Source: Pseudoxanthomonas mexicana (GTDB lineage Bacteria; Pseudomonadota; Gammaproteobacteria; Xanthomonadales; Xanthomonadaceae). Taken from it: a stretch of DNA of 64,000 bases. Both the position numbers and the translations under genes were made by a program. This document shows positions 25,731 to 34,108 of this stretch, one piece after another (the first letter of the stretch is position 1; each line of letters starts with the position of its first letter). Under the pieces are notes generated by a model that was not told where the DNA came from, made no database searches, and worked only from the letters and a program-made list of their open reading frames with translations. The stretch is from the NCBI RefSeq assembly GCF_001556105.1, contig NZ_LSIF01000054.1, positions 23,543 through 87,542 on the forward strand, given 5' to 3'.

Positions 25731-26744
25731 TCAGTACTTCAGGTTGGCTTTCCAGTAGGTCTCGATCTGCTGCACCAGTGCCGGCGGCAGCGGGACGTAG
25801 TCGAGCGACTTGGCCTGGGCGTCGCCATTGGCATAGACCCAGCGGAAGAAATCGCGTGCGTCCTTGTTGCCCTTCTTCGGTGCCTTGTACATCAGGATGA
25901 AGTTGGTGGCGGTGATCGGCCAGGACTGCGCGCCCGGGGCGTTGGTCATCACCAGGTAGAAGTCCTTCGACTTGCCCCACTCGGCGCTGGCGGCGGCGGC
26001 GGCGAAGCTCTCTTCGCTCGGCTGCACGAAGGCGCCCGAGGCGTTCTTCAGGCTGGCGTAGGACATCTTGTTCTGCAGCGCGTAGGACAGTTCGACGTAG
26101 CCGATGCCGCCCTTGATCTGCTTCACGTACGCGGCGACGCCTTCGTTGCCCTTGCCGCCCACGCCGGTCGGCCACTGCACCGTGGTGCCTTCACCGACTT
26201 TGCTCTTCCATTCCGGGCTGACCTTGGACAGGTAGTTGACGAAGTTGAAGGTGGTGCCCGAACCGTCCGAACGACGGACGACGGTGATGCGCTGCGACGG
26301 CAGGGTCACGCCCGGGTTCAGCGCGGCGATGGCCGGGTCGTTCCAGGTCTTGATGGTGCCGAGGAAGATGTTGGCCAGGGTCGGGCCGTCCAGCTTCAGC
26401 TGGCCCGGCTTCAGGCCGGCCACGTTCAGCACCGGCACCACGCCGCCGATCACCGACGGGAACTGCGCCAGGCCGTACTTGGCCAGCTCTTCCGGCTTCA
26501 GCGGGGCGTCGGACGAGCCGAAGTCCACCGTGCCGGCCTTGATCTGCGCGATACCACCGCCCGAACCGATGGACTGGTAGTTGACGCGGTTGTTGGTGGC
26601 CTTGGCGTAGTCGGCGGACCACTTGGTCATCACCGGGTACACGAACGACGCACCGGCGCCGGTCACGTCGGCGGCGAAGGCCTGCGCCGAGAAAGCCGAG
26701 GCGAGCGCCAGCAGCGCCACGCGGGATTTGATCGAATTCAACAC
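25731..26744 (-). CDS. pstS: Second phosphate-binding protein PstS paralogue (soluble)
   Basis: A 337-residue phosphate-binding protein closely similar to the pstS product downstream: YQSIGSGGG, DFGSSDAPL and RSDGSGTTFNFVNYLS are all present. Unlike that protein it has a type I signal peptide cleaved after AQAFA, with no Cys, so it should be free in the periplasm. The start is the GTG at 26744: AGGAG lies 6 bp upstream of it and the signal peptide begins there. It has its own terminator and is divergent from the porin gene. Overexpressed soluble PstS-type proteins can act beyond transport, but nothing here shows that. Confidence 0.93.
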   Translation of the reverse strand: MLNSIKSRVALLALASAFSAQAFAADVTGAGASFVYPVMTKWSADYAKATNNRVNYQSIGSGGGIAQIKAGTVDFGSSDAPLKPEELAKYGLAQFPSVIGGVVPVLNVAGLKPGQLKLDGPTLANIFLGTIKTWNDPAIAALNPGVTLPSQRITVVRRSDGSGTTFNFVNYLSKVSPEWKSKVGEGTTVQWPTGVGGKGNEGVAAYVKQIKGGIGYVELSYALQNKMSYASLKNASGAFVQPSEESFAAAAASAEWGKSKDFYLVMTNAPGAQSWPITATNFILMYKAPKKGNKDARDFFRWVYANGDAQAKSLDYVPLPPALVQQIETYWKANLKY

Positions 26745-27168
26745 GGAAGTCTCCTGGGAGAAGGCAGGGTGGAAGGACGGGCATGCCCGTTGGGTGGCCA
26801 TTCCACGACGTTTGTGTGACAGCCCCGTGTCGCCATTGCGACAGTCCCGTGACGCTTGCCGATGGCGCGCCTGGATACACGCCGGGATGGAGGCGGGCCA
26901 TGCCGGGAGCGAAGGTCGTTCCCGGGCCGCGTCGGGGTGGCGCGCGACACGCTTCTATATGTTGCGACCCGGACGGCAGCCGATACCGTGCCCCTGCACG
27001 CTTTGTCACATCATGGTCATGAAACTCACATGTGACTGCAAGATTTCACTCCCATGCTTTAGCGCATCTTTGACGGGCGCTTAATGATTTCCGAAGGTGA
27101 TCTCGGAAGCGAAGCACGGCGCCCACGAAGCCCGCGCCTTTACTTCTATTCCACTCGGAGAGTCACCC
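26745..27168. other. Divergent intergenic region between pstS paralogue and porin
   Basis: 424 bp with no convincing gene. It holds the porin Pho box (27003-27031) and a weaker PhoB-like half site on the minus strand (CTGTCAC at 26822-26816, then ACAA and ACGTCGT) about 72-90 bp before the pstS-paralogue start. The rest looks like ordinary promoter and leader DNA. Confidence 0.6.
27003..27031 (+). promoter_or_regulatory. Pho box upstream of the porin
   Basis: TTGTCAC, TGGTCAT and CTCACAT follow each other at 11-bp spacing with 4-bp spacers (ATCA, GAAA), matching PhoB-binding repeats. It lies 138-166 bp before the porin start. Confidence 0.65.
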
Positions 27169-28476
27169 ATGCGTTATTCCCTCCTGGCTGCCGCGCTTGC
27201 CGTTGCGATGGGCAGCACCAGCTTTTCGGCCGCCGCCGCCGACAACCGTGACCAGCAGATCGCCGAACTGAAGGCGCAGCTGGAAGCCATGCAGACCAAA
27301 CTGCTGGAACTGGAAGAGCGCAGCGACGCGCAGTCCGACGTCAACCTGGACACCGCGTCGCAGCTGGACAAGCTCAGCAACGGCTCGCCGAAGATCGACA
27401 CCAAGGGCGGCGTCAAGGTGACATCGGCCGACGGCAAGTTCGAAGCCTCCGTCGGTGGCCGCATCCACTTCGACACCTATGCATTCGATCGTGACCTGGC
27501 CAGCAGCACCGGCACCACCGAGTTCCGCCGCGCGCGCCTGACCCTGTCGGGCAAGGCCTACGGTTGGGAATACAAGATGGAGAACGATTTCGGTGCCGGC
27601 GGTGGTCTCGACGGCTTCCGCGACGTCTACATCGCCAAGTCCGCGCTGGGCGGCAAGTTCACCATCGGTCACTTCAAGCCCTACCGTGCGATGGAGGAAC
27701 TGACCAGCTCCAACGAGCTGCTGACCATGGAGCGTCCGTTCTCGTCCGCGACCGGCCTGTTCAGTGGTCGCCAGTTCCAGCAGGGCGTGGGCTACATGCG
27801 CGCCGGCGAGAACTACACCGCCGGCATGAGCGTGTTCAACCTGCGTGGTGCCGCCGGCACGCGCAATGAGGGCACGGGTGTCGCCGGTCGCGTGACGTTC
27901 GCGCCGATCAACACCGACAACAGCACGCTGCACTTCGGCGCGTGGTACAGCCTCGAAAACAACAACCAGGGTTCGGCCGACCTGGTCGCCACCTCCAACT
28001 ACGCCGGCCGTCGCGGTCCGTCGCAGGTGATCGCCACGACGACCGGTGCCAGCCGCAATACCGTCGACGTGATGGCGGTGGAAGCCGCCGGTTCGTTCGG
28101 CCCCGCCTTCTTCCAGGCCGAATACGCCGACGCCACCTACGGCCAGCCGCTGGGCCGCGACCAGAACGTCACGACGTACTACGTGCAGGGCAGCTTCATG
28201 CTCAACGGTGGCCACAAGCCGTACAAGAGCGCCACCGGCGTGTTCGGTTCGCCCAAGGTCGCCGACAAGGGCCTGTGGGAGCTGACCGGCCGCTACGACT
28301 ATGTCGAGAACGAAACGCTGAACCGCCAGGTCACCAGCTGGATCCTCGGCATGAACTACTACGTCAACCCGAACCTGCGCTTCATGTTCAACTACACGAA
28401 GGGCAAGAACGAGGCTTTTGCCAACGGTCCCGACGAGACCGGCCAGTACGCGCTGCGCACGCAGATCGCCTGGTAA
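27169..28476 (+). CDS. OprP/OprO-type phosphate-selective outer-membrane porin
   Basis: A 435-residue outer-membrane protein. Residues 1-22 are a signal peptide ending SFSAAAA. Next comes a coiled-coil segment (NRDQQIAELKAQLEAMQTKLLELEE), typical of OprP/OprO trimers, then the beta barrel with the porin_O_P signature GGRIHFDTYAFD and RRARLTLSGKAYGWEYKMENDFG, ending in a C-terminal aromatic residue (QIAW). These porins pass phosphate or pyrophosphate when phosphate is scarce. The start at 27169 is preceded by CGGAG. Its position opposite pstS and behind a Pho box supports the phosphate role. Confidence 0.93.
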   Translation: MRYSLLAAALAVAMGSTSFSAAAADNRDQQIAELKAQLEAMQTKLLELEERSDAQSDVNLDTASQLDKLSNGSPKIDTKGGVKVTSADGKFEASVGGRIHFDTYAFDRDLASSTGTTEFRRARLTLSGKAYGWEYKMENDFGAGGGLDGFRDVYIAKSALGGKFTIGHFKPYRAMEELTSSNELLTMERPFSSATGLFSGRQFQQGVGYMRAGENYTAGMSVFNLRGAAGTRNEGTGVAGRVTFAPINTDNSTLHFGAWYSLENNNQGSADLVATSNYAGRRGPSQVIATTTGASRNTVDVMAVEAAGSFGPAFFQAEYADATYGQPLGRDQNVTTYYVQGSFMLNGGHKPYKSATGVFGSPKVADKGLWELTGRYDYVENETLNRQVTSWILGMNYYVNPNLRFMFNYTKGKNEAFANGPDETGQYALRTQIAW

Positions 28477-28511
28477 GCCATTGCGGGCCCGGACGACGGG
28501 CACGGATCGCG

Positions 28512-28540
28512 AAGGGACATGCCATCGGCATGTCCCTTTT
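28512..28540 (+). terminator. Terminator of the porin gene
   Basis: AAGGGACATGCC/GGCATGTCCCTT forms a 12-bp stem around an ATC loop, ending in four T residues. It lies 36 bp after the porin stop and 20 bp from the end of the convergent GNAT gene. Confidence 0.93.
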
Positions 28541-28559
28541 GCGTTGCGGTGTCGAAGGT

Positions 28560-29600
28560 TTATTCGTCCTCGTCGAACGGCGTCAGCCGGAACGCCGCAC
28601 GCGGCGCTGCGTCGGGCTGCTTCCAGCGCGCATACACGGGGCGTGCCTGGCGGACGAAGAAGCCATGCCTGCGCAGCAGCGCTTTCTCGCCTTCGGGCAG
28701 GCAGCCTTCCAGCGAGATCGAGCGGCAGCCCAGCCGAAAGGCGCTGTCCGCGAGTACGGCCAGGCTGCGCGAAGCATCGCCCGCGGGATCGGTCTTGAAG
28801 TCGGCCACGCGCAGGGTGTCGCCGTCCTGCCGGCAGACGAACCAGGCGCACGGTTGCGTGTCGCCGTCGCGCCGGACGTAGAGGAAGCGGAAGCTCGCCA
28901 GCGGGCAGCGTGCGAATCGCCACTGCAGCGCATCGCGATCGTGCACGCCTTCCAGCGTGCCGGGGCTGGACCATGCCTGCGCGTGCACCGTTTCGTGGGG
29001 CGTGGTGCGCCAGGCGGCATGCAGGCGTCGGCCGGTCAACCGGTGAAGCCGGTCGCGCAGACGCACCAGGCGGTCGATGCCGGTGCCCAGCAGGCCGGCC
29101 AGTGCGGTGGGTAGCCGGCGCGCCAGATAGGAAGTGTGGCGCACCGCGCGCACGTAGGTGGTCATGTCGCCGACATGGACGTAACCCAGTCGCTTCACCA
29201 CCGGCACCGCATTGGGGTTGGGGAAACCGTAGACCAGGTCGCCCACCTGGAGGGCCACTTCGCAGGCTGTGCGCTGCAGCAGCAACGCCGGCCCGAGCAT
29301 GCGGTGTCCGGTCATGACCGCCATGTCCGCGAGCAGGCCGCCGCGGAGTGCCCTGCCGTCCAGCCGCATGTGCCGCCAGCCGACCCCCGCCGTGCCGACG
29401 ATGGCCTGGCTGGGCTGGTGCACCAGCACCTGCAGCAGCGCCGCATGTGGCGCATGCCGGTAGAACCAGTCCAATTTCAGCGCACGCGCCTGGTCGTCGT
29501 GCAGGCTGGACCGCCAGACGTCGACCACGGCGTCCTGATCGCGCACGAAGTCCGCGGGCGTGATCGCGTAGGAACTGCCGTCGGCGAGCGGCGCGTTCAC
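28560..29600 (-). CDS. GNAT-family acyltransferase-like protein, last gene of the amidotransferase/ACP operon
   Basis: A 346-residue protein. The N-terminal half (residues about 10-165) reads as a GNAT acyltransferase: ITPADFVRDQDAVVDVWRSS, QAIVGTAGVGWRHMRLDG, and YGFPNPNAVPVVKRLGYVHVG, where the last segment is the usual acetyl-CoA/product loop. The C-terminal half (about 220-346) has a second GNAT-like pattern. It starts with GTG at 29600, overlapping the stop of the NadE-like gene (GTGA), so it is the fifth translationally coupled gene of the operon. It could transfer an acyl group from the operon's carrier protein; that is inference. No signal peptide. Confidence 0.75.
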   Translation of the reverse strand: MNAPLADGSSYAITPADFVRDQDAVVDVWRSSLHDDQARALKLDWFYRHAPHAALLQVLVHQPSQAIVGTAGVGWRHMRLDGRALRGGLLADMAVMTGHRMLGPALLLQRTACEVALQVGDLVYGFPNPNAVPVVKRLGYVHVGDMTTYVRAVRHTSYLARRLPTALAGLLGTGIDRLVRLRDRLHRLTGRRLHAAWRTTPHETVHAQAWSSPGTLEGVHDRDALQWRFARCPLASFRFLYVRRDGDTQPCAWFVCRQDGDTLRVADFKTDPAGDASRSLAVLADSAFRLGCRSISLEGCLPEGEKALLRRHGFFVRQARPVYARWKQPDAAPRAAFRLTPFDEDE

Positions 29601-30598
29601 GCAGCGCGTTCGCCCGCGGTGTCGCCGACCGAGACCGTGCCCAGCAGGACCGGGCGCAAGTGCAGCGGCGCCGTGCTCCGGCGTTTCCTGACGATGTCGG
29701 CATAGACGGCTTCCGCCTGCTCGACCGTCGTTTCAAGCACGTGCGCGAGCTGCGCCGCCGGCACGTCGTGTTCGAGGCCCCACAACGCCAGGTCCATCGC
29801 GCGGTAGGGCAGGGCGAAGTAGAACTCGTCCTGGCCCTGTTCCAGGCTGTAGGTGTCGGTGGTCGGCTGTGCGTTGCACAGCCGCTCCGGCAGGCCGAGG
29901 TGGCGGGCCATGCCGTAGACCTGCGATTTGTAGAGATGCGCGATCGGCTTGACGTCGGCCGAGCCATCGCCATTCTTCACGAAGAAACCCTGGTCGTATT
30001 CCAGCCGGTTCGGCGTGCCCACCACCGCGTAGTGCAAGCGGTCGGCATGGAAGTATTCGATGGTCTTGCGCAGCCGCTGCTTGTAACTGGTGGCGGCCAC
30101 GATGGTCAGGTACTCGTGCAGCCGGAGCTCGCGGTCGTGCATCGTGCCATCCGGCGACTGGGCGACCAGGCGGAAGCGGTTGATCGCGCCCTCGCTGCCG
30201 CCGGCGATCGCCAGCTTCATCTTCCATGTTTCGTCGTACTCGGGCAGCACGGTGCGAACGGCGGCGTCACGCGCGGCATACGCGCCAATCGCCTCCAACG
30301 CGGGCGCGATGTCGAACGTGTCCACGCCCACGCCCAGTGTCTCGGCCAGCAAGCCGGCGCGTGCAGCGCTGTCCGGGTCGGAATCGCGTTCGGGCAGGAT
30401 CAGGCAGTGCACGCGCTCGCTCCCCAGCGCGCGTACCGCCAGCGCGGCGCAGACCGAGCTGTCGATGCCGCCGGAGATGGCGACCACCAGCCCCCGCCTG
30501 CGCAAGGATTGCGCCAAGGTCTCGCGCAGGCGCGCGCAGATGCGCTCGGCTTCCTGTTCGTAGTCGATGTCCAGTGCTTCCCAGCCGAATACGCTCAT
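29597..30598 (-). CDS. NadE-like ammonia-dependent synthetase
   Basis: A 333-residue protein of the NAD synthetase family (adenylate-forming ATP pyrophosphatase). The PP-loop is SGGIDSS (42-48). NadE-type motifs follow: VVGTPNRLEYDQGFFVKNGDGSAD and PIAHLYKSQVYGMARHLGLP. There is no glutaminase domain, so any ammonia must come from elsewhere, for example the asparagine-synthase-like gene in the same operon. It may simply make NAD, but its place between an ACP/methyltransferase pair and a GNAT gene suggests a specialised amidation role. Both ends overlap neighbours by 4 nt. Confidence 0.82.
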   Translation of the reverse strand: MSVFGWEALDIDYEQEAERICARLRETLAQSLRRRGLVVAISGGIDSSVCAALAVRALGSERVHCLILPERDSDPDSAARAGLLAETLGVGVDTFDIAPALEAIGAYAARDAAVRTVLPEYDETWKMKLAIAGGSEGAINRFRLVAQSPDGTMHDRELRLHEYLTIVAATSYKQRLRKTIEYFHADRLHYAVVGTPNRLEYDQGFFVKNGDGSADVKPIAHLYKSQVYGMARHLGLPERLCNAQPTTDTYSLEQGQDEFYFALPYRAMDLALWGLEHDVPAAQLAHVLETTVEQAEAVYADIVRKRRSTAPLHLRPVLLGTVSVGDTAGERAA

Positions 30599-31512
30599 CC
30601 GTTTTCTCCCGTCACGCGGTCCGAGCGTCGCGCCAGCAACGCGCGCACGGCTCCGCTGTCATCCATCAGTTCACGCACGTCGTCCCATGCGCCGTCGTTG
30701 CGAAGCCGCCTCGCCATCGCCGCACCCTGGCCCAGCCCGACTTCGAACGCGAGCCAGCCGCCGGGGCGCACGAAGCGGCCGCCGTCCTGCATCAGCCGCG
30801 CCAGCAGCGACACGCCGAGCGGACCGCCATCGAACGCCAGCCGGGGCTCGTGCGCGGAGATCTCCTCCGGCATCGCCCCGACCTTCCCGCTGCTGATATA
30901 CGGCGGATTGCAGAGCAGCAGGTCAACGACACCGTGGAAGGCGTCGTCGTCGAATGGCGCGAGCAGGTCGCCCGCGCGGAACTCGACACGGTCGGACAGA
31001 CCCAGCAGCGCCGCATTGCGACGCGCAAGGGCCACGGCATCCTCGCTGAGGTCGGCACCGAACACGCGCAGGCCGTCGACATGGAGCGCCAGCGCCAGCG
31101 CCAGGTTGCCGGAGCCGGTGCAGACATCGATCGCGATGGCGTTACGGCCGTGCGTGGCGGCCGCGCGCGCAAGTTCGATCGCCGCGCGCCCCAGCAATTC
31201 GGTCTCGCGACGTGGGATCAGCGCTTCGGGGCCCGCCAGCAACTCCAGGCCCAGGAAGTGCTGGCGTCCGGTCAGGTGCGCCAGCGGCACGCCCGCCAGG
31301 CGCTGCGCCAACAGCGCGTCCAGCCGTTGCTCGGCATCGGCATCCAGGTCGGGCAGTACGGCGGCGGTGGCGGCGACGGCCGACAGCGGCATGCCGGCGG
31401 CTGCGGACCACAACGCCTGCAAGGTGTTTTCCGGCGTTTCCTCGGGCTTGTCGTGCGCGGTCTGCCAGTGCGCCTGGAGCGTACGCAGCCGTCGCTCGCT
31501 CGCCGCGGTCAT
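30595..31512 (-). CDS. PrmC/HemK-family N5-glutamine methyltransferase-like protein
   Basis: A 305-residue protein with the complete PrmC layout: a helical N-terminal domain (about 1-85) ending GVPLAHLTGRQHFLGLEL, then the Rossmann domain with LIPRRETELL, IDVCTGSGNLALALAL (SAM-binding) and the catalytic NPPY (202-205). PrmC methylates the Gln of the GGQ motif in release factors; other members act on proteins or small molecules. No prfA is adjacent, and the gene is locked by ATGA overlaps between the ACP and NadE-like genes, so it may serve the operon's pathway. Whether it is instead the housekeeping prmC cannot be decided from the window. Confidence 0.8.
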   Translation of the reverse strand: MTAASERRLRTLQAHWQTAHDKPEETPENTLQALWSAAAGMPLSAVAATAAVLPDLDADAEQRLDALLAQRLAGVPLAHLTGRQHFLGLELLAGPEALIPRRETELLGRAAIELARAAATHGRNAIAIDVCTGSGNLALALALHVDGLRVFGADLSEDAVALARRNAALLGLSDRVEFRAGDLLAPFDDDAFHGVVDLLLCNPPYISSGKVGAMPEEISAHEPRLAFDGGPLGVSLLARLMQDGGRFVRPGGWLAFEVGLGQGAAMARRLRNDGAWDDVRELMDDSGAVRALLARRSDRVTGENG

Positions 31513-31772
31513 GCCGCCTTCGAGCGCATGACGAACGACACGATCCTGTCCACCGAATCGAAATTCTCCGGCACCATCGCCGAGTCTTTCACCTGCACGG
31601 CGAAGTTCTCCTCGATCACCAGGACCAGTTCGAGCACGCCGGTGGAGTCGATCACGCCAAGATCCAGCAGCGAGGCGTCGTCGGCGAGCCTGGCCTGGTC
31701 GTTGGTGAACATCAGGTTGTTGAGGATGTGGCCGCGGATCTTCTCGCGGATGGTGGTCTCGGTCATGTTCAT
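31509..31772 (-). CDS. Acyl carrier protein
   Basis: An 87-residue acidic carrier protein. The phosphopantetheine attachment motif is LGVIDSTGVLEL with Ser43. Downstream, VIEENFAVQVKDSAMVPENFDSVDRIVSFV matches helices 2-4 of the ACP fold. It is not in a fab context. ATGA overlaps join it to the amidotransferase gene before it (31769-31772) and the methyltransferase gene after it (31509-31512). It therefore probably tethers an intermediate of a dedicated pathway. The start at 31772 is set by the overlap; the ATG at 31766 is an alternative. Confidence 0.88.
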   Translation of the reverse strand: MNMTETTIREKIRGHILNNLMFTNDQARLADDASLLDLGVIDSTGVLELVLVIEENFAVQVKDSAMVPENFDSVDRIVSFVMRSKAA

Positions 31773-33739
31773 TCCGTTCCGGTGGCCGGCAGCGTGGTGG
31801 TCTGGGGGATGCGATCTCGGATGAAGCCGTCGTGCAGCAGCATCGTCGAGAGGATGCCGACGAAGGCCTGGTTGTCGGCGAAGCCGACAGCGCGTCCGGT
31901 GCGGCATTTTTCGAACAGCAGGCGGACCTTGCCGGCGTCGAAGCAGCCGGCATCGCGGATGCGCTCGGCCGACAACAACTCGTCGACGTAGTCGGCCGGG
32001 CGGCCGTCGCTGAAGAAGCTGCTGGCGTCCGGTGCCCGGTAGGGTTGCTTGGTGCGGCTGGCGATTTCCGCTGGCAGCAATGGCGCCAGCGCCTTGCGCA
32101 GGATGTGCTTTTCGGTCAGTCCGCGCAGCTTCCATTGCGGCGGCAGCCGGTTGGCGAACTCGATCAGCCGATGGTCGAGGAACGGGAAGCGGCCCTCGAT
32201 GGAGTTGGCCATCGCGACGCGGTCGCCTTGCGAGGAGAGCAGGTACGCGGCCATCAACGACTTCGCTTCCACGTACTGGTCGCGCGCCAGCGGCGACCAG
32301 TCCTTGATGGCCGCAGGCAGTCGATCTTCGTAGAACGCGAACGGATCGAATGCACTGATGCGCGCCTGCACATCCGGCGCAAGGAAGGCGAGCGCGCGCC
32401 GCGAGGTCGTCCAGCGCGGCGCGTGCGCAAAGATCGGGCGCGGCAGGTGTTCCATGCCCTGTCCGAAGAACGTGCGGGCGAATCCCGGTGTGCCAACCGG
32501 CGAATGCTTCAGGTAGCCGTACAGGCGACCCAACAGCAAGTGACGCCATTGCGAGTCGGCGTTGCGCGCCCAGAAGCGCCGCACCTTGGCTTCCTTGAAC
32601 AGGTCGTAGCCGCCGAATACCTCGTCGGCGCCTTCGCCCGTCAGTACCACCTTGTATCCCGATTGGCGCACTTTTGCGGACAGCAGCATCAGCGGCACCG
32701 GCGCCGTACGTAGCACGGGCGCTTCGGTATGCCGGATCAGGGTAGGGAACGCATCGGCGATGTCGCGGCGCGTGCAGTGCAGGGTGGTGTGGTCGGTGCC
32801 GAGATGGCGCACCATCGCCTGCTGCTGTTCCCGCTCGTCGAATTCGGCGTCTTCGAACGTCACCGAGAACGTGCGTACCGCGGCGATGCCAGCCTGTTTG
32901 ACCAGTGCGACGATGCCCGAGGAATCCAGTCCGCCGCTGAGGTAGGCGCCCACCGGCACGTCCGCGCGCAGTTGCAGGCGCACCGCATCGTCGAGCAGGT
33001 CGCGCAGCTCATGCACGGCGTCGTCGAAGGAGGTGAAGGCCGGTGCGTCGCCGACGCGCGGGAACGTCCAGTCCCAGTACTGTTCGACGGTGCGGGTGCC
33101 GTCCGCCTCCACGGTCATCAGGTGACCGGGTGGCAGGCTCTCGATGCCCGAAAACAGCGTGTCCGGATCGCACGGTCCCCAGAAGGTGAACGCCTGCGCC
33201 AGGCCATCCGGATTGATCGCCGCGCATTCCGGCAACACGGCCAGCAGCGCCTTGACCTCGGAGGCGAACCACACGCGTCCGCGCACGGTGGCGTGGTACA
33301 GCGGGCGGATGCCGGCGCGATCACGCGCCAGCAGCAGCCTGCGCCGCCGTGCATCCCACAGCGCGATGGCGAACTGGCCGTTGAGCTTTTCGACGAAACG
33401 GTCGCCGTCGCGGTGGTAGAGGTGGACGATGACTTCGGTGTCGGACCGCGTGCGGAACCGGTACCCCTGCTTTTCCAGCTCGTCGCGCAATTCGACGTAG
33501 TTGAAGATCTCGCCGTTGAACACGGTCCAGACGGTCTCATGGCCGTCGTGCAGCGGCTGTTGGCCGGTGGCGAGGTCGATGATCGCCAGTCGTGCATGCG
33601 CCAGGCCGACGCCGGGCGCCAGATGCGTGCCGCTACCGTCCGGTCCGCGGTGGTGCAGCGTGCCGATCATGCGCTGCAGGGCCAGGCGATCTTCGGGAAG
33701 ACCCTGTACGGCACCGGCGAAACCTGCGATTCCGCACAT
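31769..33739 (-). CDS. Asparagine-synthase-family glutamine amidotransferase
   Basis: A 656-residue two-domain protein. MCGIAGFAG gives the Cys2 Ntn nucleophile of the glutaminase domain, with LHHRGPDG and FNGEIFNYVELR. The synthetase domain has the PP-loop YLSGGLDSSG and TGEGADEVFGGY. It is about 90 residues longer than the biosynthetic AsnB at 2173-3876, and its C-terminal part differs. Such paralogues amidate sugars, lipids or peptides as well as free aspartate. It heads the overlapping five-gene operon with ACP, methyltransferase, NadE-like and GNAT genes, so a carrier-bound substrate is plausible. A 16-bp palindrome about 100 bp upstream may be its operator. Confidence 0.88.
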   Translation of the reverse strand: MCGIAGFAGAVQGLPEDRLALQRMIGTLHHRGPDGSGTHLAPGVGLAHARLAIIDLATGQQPLHDGHETVWTVFNGEIFNYVELRDELEKQGYRFRTRSDTEVIVHLYHRDGDRFVEKLNGQFAIALWDARRRRLLLARDRAGIRPLYHATVRGRVWFASEVKALLAVLPECAAINPDGLAQAFTFWGPCDPDTLFSGIESLPPGHLMTVEADGTRTVEQYWDWTFPRVGDAPAFTSFDDAVHELRDLLDDAVRLQLRADVPVGAYLSGGLDSSGIVALVKQAGIAAVRTFSVTFEDAEFDEREQQQAMVRHLGTDHTTLHCTRRDIADAFPTLIRHTEAPVLRTAPVPLMLLSAKVRQSGYKVVLTGEGADEVFGGYDLFKEAKVRRFWARNADSQWRHLLLGRLYGYLKHSPVGTPGFARTFFGQGMEHLPRPIFAHAPRWTTSRRALAFLAPDVQARISAFDPFAFYEDRLPAAIKDWSPLARDQYVEAKSLMAAYLLSSQGDRVAMANSIEGRFPFLDHRLIEFANRLPPQWKLRGLTEKHILRKALAPLLPAEIASRTKQPYRAPDASSFFSDGRPADYVDELLSAERIRDAGCFDAGKVRLLFEKCRTGRAVGFADNQAFVGILSTMLLHDGFIRDRIPQTTTLPATGTE

Positions 33740-34108
33740 GCGTCAGCAACCGGCAGGGGGCGGCGCGGCGCGGGCAGTCCGTTGCAGTTGCGGGCGTGCT
33801 GGCAGTCGAGGCGTTGGCATGGCGTCGTGCGCTCTCCGGGCGCGTCGTATACGACGCCCCAAGATGGTGGTTGAAAGGTCCAGGCAGGCCGTACGCCCCG
33901 TGCTACGTCTGCTTTCGATAAGGTGAACGGACGTCAGATGACATTCCGGACAGCGAAGCCGGACGCCATCGCCCACCCGGTGCCCGTCGCGAAAGGCGTC
34001 AAGGCCGCACCGCGGCTGGTTCCGCATGCACGCTCAGCCGACGCAGCGCGTGCCTGGTGACGGCCGGAACGATGGGCGACCTTGACGGCAATCGCTGCCG
34101 CAGGCGAC
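33740..34108. other. Intergenic region between the amidotransferase operon and nth
   Basis: 369 bp with no gene I can support; the ORFs in it have atypical composition. The palindrome at 33842-33857 is its only clear feature. It should contain the operon's promoter on the minus strand and the end of the nth transcript. Confidence 0.55.
33842..33857. promoter_or_regulatory. 16-bp perfect palindrome, candidate operator
   Basis: GCGTCGTATACGACGC is perfectly self-complementary and lies 103 bp before the start of the amidotransferase operon. The length and TA-centred symmetry suit a dimeric repressor. No candidate regulator gene is adjacent. Confidence 0.5.

Noticed and set aside
27163-29973. 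Minus-strand ORF of 936 codons across the porin and GNAT genes
   Set aside because: It overlaps two well-supported genes in different frames and shows no protein-like pattern.
33743-34027. 94-codon minus-strand ORF upstream of the amidotransferase operon
   Set aside because: Arg-rich, motif-free and stops just before the operon; it fits non-coding GC-rich DNA better.
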